From contig CAZHFW010000062.1 in NCBI GenBank assembly GCA_964531675.1, positions 1 through 12,405 on the forward strand: 12,405 bases of DNA, in the 5' to 3' direction. Below, in pieces: positions 6,951 through 11,815 of this stretch. Within the stretch, counting starts at the first letter, position 1; each line of letters opens with the position of its first letter. The position numbers and the translations under genes were made by a program. This DNA is from CAZHFW01 sp964531675 (GTDB taxonomy: Bacteria; Planctomycetota; Phycisphaerae; Phycisphaerales; UBA1924). Below the pieces are notes generated by a model. That model saw only the letters and a program-made list of their open reading frames with translations, was not told the DNA's origin and ran no database searches.

Positions 6951-7088
6951 GACCCGGACCTTCGCGGACTCAGGTCCGGGTTCGGGAGAGGGGAAGGGAG
7001 CGGAGGAGGTAGACACCGGTTGAAAACCGGTGCCACGAGATTGGGGAGGGATCGGAGCACTGGTGCCTGAAGGGCACCAGTGCCACCC
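6951..7088 (+). repeat. Hairpin repeat cassette R3 (A-B-D)
   Basis: A stem CCGGACCT/AGGTCCGG (6954-6961/6972-6979). B stem CACCGGTT/AACCGGTG (7014-7021/7025-7032), in which a T-A pair of other copies is replaced by C-G on both arms. D stem CACTGGTGCC/GGCACCAGTG (7058-7067/7073-7082), preceded by GGAG. There is no E module here. The cassette fills the divergent padR-ffh intergenic region (6667-7154), together with the F tract and a G-rich tract. Confidence 0.82.
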
Positions 7089-7110
7089 CAGAGGGGGAGC
7101 GTGCAGTGGT

Positions 7111-7139
7111 GGGAGGGTTGGGGAGGGGTTGGGGTGGGG
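7111..7139 (+). promoter_or_regulatory. G-quadruplex-capable G tract before ffh
   Basis: Six runs of three or four G, separated by A, TT or T, lie on the coding strand 16-44 bases before the ffh ATG. The pattern satisfies the usual four-run G-quadruplex rule with very short loops. It overlaps the expected -35 region of ffh. Whether it folds or regulates is not shown by the sequence. Confidence 0.5.
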
Positions 7140-7142
7140 TCC

Positions 7143-7148
7143 TATCCT
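7143..7148 (+). promoter_or_regulatory. Possible ffh -10 box, leaderless type
   Basis: TATCCT ends six bases before the ffh ATG at 7155. There is no Shine-Dalgarno sequence in the gap. The nearest -35-like TTGGGG (7118-7123) is 19 bases upstream and weak. The spacing mirrors that of thyX and the AI-2E gene. Confidence 0.35.
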
Positions 7149-7154
7149 CCGGGC

Positions 7155-8711
7155 ATGTTCGATCGACTTGCAGACTCGTTCAATGGGCTGTTCCGCAAGC
7201 TTTCCGGCCAGGCCACGATTACCGAGGCCAATGTGCGGGAGGCGATGGGTGATGTGCGCACGGCGCTGCTCGAGGCGGACGTGCATTTGGATGTGGTGAA
7301 CGAGTTTTCGGAGCGGGTGCTGCAGGACGCGGTGGGCCAGGAGGTGATGCGGAACGTCAATCCTGGCGAGCAGATGATTTACATCGTGCACAAGAGGCTG
7401 ATCGAGCTCTTGGGCGGGGATCCGGAGGCGCCGTCGCTGATTCGCGGCGAGGTGCAGCAGATGCCTCTGGCGGAGATGCCCAAGTTCTCCGCGCCCGAGG
7501 GGGCGATCATGCAGGCGACGCCCGGGCCGACGATCGTGATGATGTGCGGGCTGCAGGGGAGCGGGAAGACGACGACCTGCGGCAAGCTTGCGGGGTATCT
7601 GAAGAAGCGCGGGCGGAGCGTGATGCTGGCGGCGGCGGACCTGCAGCGGCCGGCGGCGGTGGATCAGCTGCACACGATCGCGGAGCAGGTGCGGTCGGAG
7701 CTTGGCGGCGGCGCGAACGTGAGCTTCTACGCCGAGCCCGACAAGTGCGCGGAGTACGGCAAGGCGGTGGGCGTCGCGGTGGGCGTGTGCCAGCGGGCGC
7801 TGGACGCGGCCCGGAAGCAGGGCGTGGATGTGCTCATCCTGGACACCGCGGGCCGGTTGCACGTGAACGACGAGCTCATGGGCGAGCTCCAGCAGGTGCA
7901 GCAGGCGGTGCGGCCTCACCACGTGTTCCTGGTCGTCGACTCCATGACCGGTCAGGACGCGGTGAACAGCGCCAAGTCGTTCCACCAGCGGCTCAAGGTG
8001 GACGGGATCGTGATGACCAAGTTCGACTCGGACACCCGCGGCGGCGCGGCGCTGTCGGTCAAGAGGGTCACGGGCGCGACCATCAAGTTCGTGGGCGTGG
8101 GCGAGAAGCTCGACGCGATCGAGGAGTTCCACCCCGAGCGCTTCGCGGGACGCATCCTGGGCATGGGCGACGTGGTGAGCCTGGTCGAGAAGGTGCAGCA
8201 CGAGGTCGATGAGAAGGAAGCCGAAGAGCTTCAGAAGAAGATGGCCAAGGGCGAGATGTCCATGGACGACTTCCTGAAGCAGATGAAGACGCTGCGGCGG
8301 ATGGGCCCGCTCAAGCAGCTGCTCGGGCTCCTGCCTGGCGTGGGCGGGCTGCTCAAGGACGTGAACATCGACGAGGGACACCTGGACCGCGTCGAGGCGA
8401 TCATCCACTCGATGAACAAGACCGAGCGGGCCAAGCCCGAGACGATCGACTTCTCGCGGCGTCGGCGCATCGCGACGGGCTCGGGCACCCAGCAGAACGA
8501 TGTGGGTCAGCTCGTCAAGCAGTTCCAGGCGGTCGCGAAGATGTCCAAGCAGATGGCGGGGCTGACGGCCAAGGAAAAGATGAGCGCTGTCAAGGGCATG
8601 GGCGGCGCGATGGGCGGCATGATGCCTCCCCCCGGCGCGATGGACGCGTTCCGGGCCAAGGGAAGCACCGCGACGCCGAGCATCAAGTCGCGGTTCAAGA
8701 AGCGCAAGTGA
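7155..8711 (+). CDS. ffh: Signal recognition particle GTPase Ffh
   Basis: Ffh binds signal peptides and 4.5S RNA and delivers ribosomes to the membrane receptor FtsY. This 518-residue form has an N domain (1-95), the P-loop GLQGSGKTT (132-140), DLQRPAAVDQL (162-172), DTAGR (230-234) and TKFDSDTRGGAALS (288-301). The M domain includes LLPGVGGLL (392-400), the RNA-binding SRRRRIATGSGT (434-445) and a Met/Gly-rich tail (463-494). It is longer than the usual 440-460 residues. About 20 extra residues (98-120) lie between the N and G domains, and the tail is extended. In the TKxDGD motif the Gly is Ser here, which is conservative for GTP binding. Start 7155 gives the canonical MFDRLADSFNGL. The frame stays open upstream to 7080, but that part lies in repeat DNA. 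It is the only plus-strand gene of the window. Confidence 0.98.
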   Translation: MFDRLADSFNGLFRKLSGQATITEANVREAMGDVRTALLEADVHLDVVNEFSERVLQDAVGQEVMRNVNPGEQMIYIVHKRLIELLGGDPEAPSLIRGEVQQMPLAEMPKFSAPEGAIMQATPGPTIVMMCGLQGSGKTTTCGKLAGYLKKRGRSVMLAAADLQRPAAVDQLHTIAEQVRSELGGGANVSFYAEPDKCAEYGKAVGVAVGVCQRALDAARKQGVDVLILDTAGRLHVNDELMGELQQVQQAVRPHHVFLVVDSMTGQDAVNSAKSFHQRLKVDGIVMTKFDSDTRGGAALSVKRVTGATIKFVGVGEKLDAIEEFHPERFAGRILGMGDVVSLVEKVQHEVDEKEAEELQKKMAKGEMSMDDFLKQMKTLRRMGPLKQLLGLLPGVGGLLKDVNIDEGHLDRVEAIIHSMNKTERAKPETIDFSRRRRIATGSGTQQNDVGQLVKQFQAVAKMSKQMAGLTAKEKMSAVKGMGGAMGGMMPPPGAMDAFRAKGSTATPSIKSRFKKRK

Positions 8712-8784
8712 AGATGGCGAGCGGCGAGCGGGACGGACCTGCGATGCGGGTTGGGTTGTGGCGTTGCGCGCAGGTGGGTCGGGC

Positions 8785-8873
8785 GGAGAGCACTGGTGCC
8801 TGAAGGGCACCAGTGCCACCCGCGCGTGCTGGGGTGATTTGGGGTGGCACGCTTGCCCTTCAGGCAAGCGTGC
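8785..8873. repeat. Inverted D-E hairpin pair, BIME-like (copy 1)
   Basis: D (8785-8820) and E (8841-8873) are inverted relatives. The reverse complement of E shares GCAC, TGCCTGAAGGGCA and GTGCCACCCC with D. Only the three inner stem pairs differ (TGG/CCA in D, GCT/AGC in E), and they do so with full compensation. Twenty bases separate them. Confidence 0.75.
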
Positions 8874-9053
8874 TTCGGAGTGTTGTGGAATTGCGGGGAA
8901 GACCCGCAGATGGGACCCGGACCTTTGCGGACTCAGGTCCGGCTTCAGGAGCGGGAGGAAGAGGGTGGGTAGACACTGGTTACAAACCAGTGCCACGAGG
9001 GTGGGTAGAGCATCACCATCAATGCGGACATTGATGGTGATGGCACCCGGAAC
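8785..9053 (+). repeat. Hairpin repeat cassette R4 (D-E-A-B-C)
   Basis: The cassette with the most modules apart from F, lying between the converging 3' ends of ffh and the AI-2E gene (8712-9089). It contains D (stem 8791-8800/8806-8815), E (stem 8847-8857/8863-8873), A (8917-8924/8935-8942), B with GTAG in front (8974-8981/8985-8992), and C with GTAGAG in front and a perfect 14-bp stem CATCACCATCAATG (9011-9024/9029-9042). Bases 8712-8784 and 9054-9089 show nothing I recognise. No hairpin is followed by a T run, so none is a canonical terminator. Confidence 0.85.
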
Positions 9054-9089
9054 TCGGCGGTGGTGCGCGAGCTGGGATTGAGTGGTTGG

Positions 9090-10571
9090 TTAGGGGGTGG
9101 TGGGTGGGTTGTGGGAATCGGCTGGCGATTCGGCGGAGAGGGGGAGGAAGTCGCGGGCTTTGCCTTCGGCCCAGGCGCGGAAGCGGGGGACGATGACTTC
9201 CTTGAGGAAGATCTTGAAGCAGGCGCCGATCGGGATGGCCAGGAGCACGCCGTAGAACCCGGCGAGGAGCGCGCCGGAGAGGACGGCAAAGAGGATGGTG
9301 GGCGTGTCCATGTCGGTGGCCTTGCCCTGGATGAGCGGGGTCCAGAAGTAGTCGTCGGTGACCTGGATGATCCAGTAGGTCAGGGTGGGGACCGTGAGGA
9401 TGTAGAGGGCCGAGTGCGGCTCGCCGACGGGCATGAAGAACATGAGGAGGATGGAGATCGGGACGCCCAGGAGTGGGAGGTAGGGAACGCCCGAGAGGAT
9501 GCCGACGATGATGCCGACCAGGAGGGGAGCGGGGACGCCGATGAACCAGTAGGCGCAGACGTAGAGGACCGAGAGGATGGCCATGATGATGAGGCGGCCG
9601 CGGATGAAGGCGGCGATCACGGTGTCCATGCGGCCGGCGAGTTCGAGGGTGCGCTGGCGGTTCTGCGCGGGGATGAGCGAGGTGAGGGTTTCCTGAACGC
9701 CTCCCCAGCGGCTGGAGAAGAAGAAAAAGAAGAAGAGCGTGAGGAACGCGGAGAAGGCCAGGAGCACGAGGGATTTCACGAAGCGTGCGACGAAGCCGAT
9801 GGCTTCGGCACCGGTGCCGAAGACCTGGCGGGTGACGCGGCCGATGGTGCCGGTGTTGTCGCGGGCCCAGGCGCTGATCCACGCGACGGCGCGCTCGAAG
9901 GGAGAGGCCTCGTGGGGCGCGGCGTGATTGGGGTCCTGCGCCGCGGGCGTTTCGTGTTCGGGTGTGGTGGTGGGCGCGATGCTCGGCGGTGTTGCGGAGT
10001 GGATGGAGGGTGGCGCGGGAGTTTCTTTGGCGGGCTCTTTGGCGGGCTCGGGCTTGGTGTCGGGCTTGGGTTCAGCTTTGGTGTCGGGCGCGAGCGGCTT
10101 GGCGTCTTGGCCGAGTTCGATGTTGCGGATGAGTTCGCCGAGGCGACGCCAGCCTCCCTCGGGGAGGGCTTCGAGCATGGCGGTATCGGCGGGATTCTGG
10201 GCCAGGGCCTGGAGCTTGGAGGACTGCTCGAGGAAGCGGCCGACGTAGCTGATGCCTTGCACCGTGGCGAAGGCGCCGCCGATGATGATGGGGCCGGCGA
10301 TGGTGAGCAGGATGACGACCGCGACGATGCCCGAGGCGAGCGGGCGCGGGATGCTGCGCGTGGGTGTGAGTTTGGCGCGGGCGAGTTTGCGGACGACCGG
10401 CTCGAAGAGGTAGGCCAGCGTGAGGGCCAGGAGCATCGGGATGGTGACGGTGCGGAGCAGGTCACCGAGGTAGATGATGCCGATGATCGCGGCGATCACC
10501 AGGACGTCGCGGACCGGCTGGATCTGCCAGAGGTGCAACGTGCGGATGTCGGGGCGGTTGGGGGTGGCCAT
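9090..10571 (-). CDS. AI-2E / PerM family membrane protein
   Basis: A 493-residue integral membrane protein of the AI-2E transporter (PerM/YhhQ-like, formerly UPF0118) family. Members include exporters of autoinducer-2 and Na+/H+ antiporters, so the substrate is not assignable. Membrane segments lie near 21-40, 43-62, 80-103, 262-285, 326-346, 347-365, 368-390 and 425-456. Family blocks include FIRGRLIIMAILSVLY (322-337), LSGVPYLPLLGVP (359-371) and PTILFAVLSGALLAGFYG (424-441). Residues 157-225 are a Pro/Ala/Glu/Lys-rich low-complexity insert between the second hydrophobic pair and the extramembrane helical region, which explains why it exceeds the usual 340-380 residues. Six consecutive Phe (280-285) end one membrane segment. 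Start 10571 is chosen; the longer frame to 10655 runs into F-repeat DNA. There is no Shine-Dalgarno sequence. Confidence 0.93.
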   Translation of the reverse strand: MATPNRPDIRTLHLWQIQPVRDVLVIAAIIGIIYLGDLLRTVTIPMLLALTLAYLFEPVVRKLARAKLTPTRSIPRPLASGIVAVVILLTIAGPIIIGGAFATVQGISYVGRFLEQSSKLQALAQNPADTAMLEALPEGGWRRLGELIRNIELGQDAKPLAPDTKAEPKPDTKPEPAKEPAKETPAPPSIHSATPPSIAPTTTPEHETPAAQDPNHAAPHEASPFERAVAWISAWARDNTGTIGRVTRQVFGTGAEAIGFVARFVKSLVLLAFSAFLTLFFFFFFSSRWGGVQETLTSLIPAQNRQRTLELAGRMDTVIAAFIRGRLIIMAILSVLYVCAYWFIGVPAPLLVGIIVGILSGVPYLPLLGVPISILLMFFMPVGEPHSALYILTVPTLTYWIIQVTDDYFWTPLIQGKATDMDTPTILFAVLSGALLAGFYGVLLAIPIGACFKIFLKEVIVPRFRAWAEGKARDFLPLSAESPADSHNPPTTP

Positions 10572-10578
10572 GGCGCAG

Positions 10579-10584
10579 ACGATA
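10579..10584 (-). promoter_or_regulatory. Possible AI-2E gene -10 box, leaderless type
   Basis: On the minus strand TGATATCGT contains an extended -10 (TG, one base, TATCGT) that ends seven bases before the ATG at 10571. No Shine-Dalgarno sequence separates them and no good -35 box is seen, as expected for extended -10 promoters. The call rests on position and similarity to the thyX and ffh starts. Confidence 0.35.
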
Positions 10585-10617
10585 TCACAGGCGGGAAGCT
10601 GGATCGGCGGCGCGGGG

Positions 10618-10690
10618 GGCCAAAGCGGTAAAGCCGCAAAGGGCCAAAGCTCCAAAGTGAGGAAGAGGCGGTGCTTCTGCGCGGCGATTG
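10618..10690. repeat. F tract upstream of the AI-2E gene
   Basis: Words of the form CAAAGC, TAAAGC, GCAAAGGGCC and AAAGCTCCAAAGTGA run directly upstream of the AI-2E promoter. GAGGCGGTGC...GCGGCGATTGGGAT then follows, matching the DNA after the padR F tract. F, linker and A form one conserved block of roughly 130-150 bases. A spurious MELWPFAAL extension of the membrane protein begins here. Confidence 0.75.
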
Positions 10691-10728
10691 GGATCGCTGG
10701 CGTGGGCGGAGTGTGGTGGGGTGGGTGA

Positions 10729-10842
10729 GACCCGGACCTTCGCGGACTCAGGTCCGGCTTCGGGAGAGAAGAGGGGAAATAGAAGGGGTAGACACCGGTT
10801 GAAAACCGGTGCCACGAGATGGGGTAGGGGGCACTGGGATCA
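10729..10842 (+). repeat. Hairpin repeat cassette R5 (A-B-remnant D)
   Basis: A stem CCGGACCT/AGGTCCGG (10732-10739/10750-10757). B in the C-G variant CACCGGTT/AACCGGTG (10793-10800/10804-10811), preceded by GTAG. The sequence GCACTGGG (10831-10838) then resembles the first bases of a D module, cut off where the stop codon of the Minf_1886-family gene (TCA, 10840-10842) begins. Confidence 0.75.
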
Positions 10843-11304
10843 GAGCTTGGCGGGTTCGACGGTTTCGAAGGCTTCTTCGAAGTCGAAGACGTTGACGAAA
10901 TCCTCGAAGGAGTCTTCGTCGGTCTTGCGCATGAGGCCCGCGTCGATCATGGCGAAGACGAGGCGGCCGAAGTCGTCGGTCTTGCGGATGTTCCAGCGGT
11001 TGAGGACGACCTTGGCGAGCAGGCCGTATTGCTGGACCGCAAAGTCGCGGAGGCCGAGGCAGAGCTGCTGGCCCGAGACGTGGCGTGATTCGGAGGGCGC
11101 GTTGGCTTCGCCGTGGATCATCTTGGCGGTGTGGGCCAAGCCGTCCTGAATGAAGCGGAAGGCTTCAGGGGCGTAGTTGGGGGCGGCGGCGCGGAGGGAT
11201 TGCCAGAGCTTCTGCTGCGCCGCGGCCTGGGCGGCTTGCAGCGCGGCCTGGATGGCCTTGGGCGAGCTCGGGTGGGGCTGATTCGGATGGGCCGAGTTGG
11301 ACAC
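10840..11304 (-). CDS. Minf_1886 family protein, conserved in PVC bacteria
   Basis: A 154-residue, probably cytoplasmic protein. Residues 50-150 match the Minf_1886-type family known mainly from Planctomycetes and Verrucomicrobia: YAPEAFRFIQDGL, RHVSGQQLCLGLRDFAVQQY, GLLAKVVLNRW, KTDDFGRLVFAMIDAGLM, then the acidic C-terminus KTDEDSFEDFVNVFDFEEAF. Function is unknown in the family. It has no membrane segment and no catalytic motif that I recognise. I chose the GTG at 11304, because AGGAG lies six bases upstream and the N-terminus then starts just before an Ala/Gln-rich helix. An ATG at 11406 would add 34 Pro-rich residues and has no ribosome site, and the frame open to 11703 runs through repeat DNA. 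The stop abuts cassette R5. Confidence 0.88.
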   Translation of the reverse strand: MSNSAHPNQPHPSSPKAIQAALQAAQAAAQQKLWQSLRAAAPNYAPEAFRFIQDGLAHTAKMIHGEANAPSESRHVSGQQLCLGLRDFAVQQYGLLAKVVLNRWNIRKTDDFGRLVFAMIDAGLMRKTDEDSFEDFVNVFDFEEAFETVEPAKL

Positions 11305-11310
11305 GTCCGA

Positions 11311-11315
11311 CTCCT
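11311..11315 (-). promoter_or_regulatory. Shine-Dalgarno site selecting a GTG start
   Basis: The minus strand reads AGGAG six bases before the GTG at 11304. This is optimal spacing and decides the start against the upstream ATG at 11406. A TACAGT (11377-11372) further upstream could be a -10 box, giving a leader of about 60 bases, but no clear -35 box accompanies it. Confidence 0.7.
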
Positions 11316-11442
11316 GATCGGGCCCCGAGGGTCTGGAGGGGGCCAAACAAAGCGCGATCCACGAGGGCAGAACTGTAGGGCCCCCGAGCGGGGGGTGAGG
11401 AGTCATCGGAATTGCGCGGGGTTGGAGGGGAGAAAAGGGTGC

Positions 11443-11550
11443 TGCGGGGCAGCGGAGCGGCGGAGCAGCAAAGCAGCAAAGCACCAAATCAGCAGAGCTC
11501 CAAAGCCAGAAGGAGGCAAGGCAGGGGCGCGGCGGCTTGGGATGGGTTGC
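11443..11550. repeat. F tract upstream of the Minf_1886-family gene
   Basis: GCAGCGGAGCGGCGGAGC passes into GCAGCAAAGCAGCAAAGC and then AGCTCCAAAGCC. A G-rich linker with GCGCGGCGGCTTGGGAT leads to the next A module. This is the fourth such tract upstream of a minus-strand gene. The 11305-11796 gap otherwise holds the leader of the Minf_1886 gene, a 5-bp CCCCC/GGGGG hairpin near 11380-11395, and cassette R6. Confidence 0.7.
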
Positions 11551-11578
11551 GTGGGATGAGTGTGATGGGTTGGGAGAG

Positions 11579-11815
11579 ACCCGGACCTTCGCGGACTCGG
11601 GTCCGGCTTCGGGGAAGTAGAAGGGGTAGACACTGGTTGCAAACCAGTGCCACGAGGTTGGGTAGGGCTCGGAGCACTGGTGCCTGAAGGGCACCAGTGC
11701 CACCCGCGAGTGGCGAGGTGTTGGGGTGGCACGCTTGCCCTTCAGGCAAGCGTGCGTTGTGGCGAGGGGGTGGTGGGGACCCGGACCTTCGAAGACTCAG
11801 GTCCGGCTTCGGGGG
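11579..11815 (+). repeat. Hairpin repeat cassette R6 (A-B-D-E-A)
   Basis: A (stem 11581-11588/11599-11606, with one pair that is U-G in plus-strand RNA but A-C in minus-strand RNA). B with GTAG (11631-11638/11642-11649). D with GGAG (11675-11684/11690-11699). E (11729-11739/11745-11755). A second A (11781-11788/11799-11806) carries AAG in place of the usual CGG in its loop. The last A overlaps the 3' end of the glycosylase gene and supplies its stop codon. Confidence 0.85.
11671..11755. repeat. Inverted D-E hairpin pair, BIME-like (copy 2)
   Basis: The same inverted arrangement as at 8785-8873, with stem and loop sequences identical to copy 1. The spacer between the elements is similar in length but differs in sequence, so the hairpins are conserved while the bases between them drift. 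Confidence 0.75.

Noticed and set aside
6667..7154. Insertion sequence or transposase remnant in the padR-ffh gap
   Set aside because: No transposase-like reading frame or paired terminal inverted repeats were found. The gap is explained by F tract, hairpin cassette and G-rich promoter DNA.
8785..8873. D and E hairpins as rho-independent terminators between convergent genes
   Set aside because: The stems are strong but neither strand has a T run after them. They may still protect transcript ends, but not as canonical terminators.
6663..8996. 777-codon open frame on the minus strand opposite ffh
   Set aside because: It is antisense to a certain ffh gene. Its translation is Arg/His/Leu-rich with repeat-derived ends, and it stays open because of high G+C third-position bias.
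9060..10631. 523-codon plus-strand frame opposite the AI-2E gene
   Set aside because: Its composition is almost entirely Gly, Glu, Asp, Ala and Val, the typical antisense of a membrane protein in high-G+C DNA. The minus-strand frame has clear family motifs.
159..11815. CRISPR array
   Set aside because: Repeats are scattered one per intergenic region, belong to several hairpin families, and are not separated by uniform spacers. No cas gene is present.
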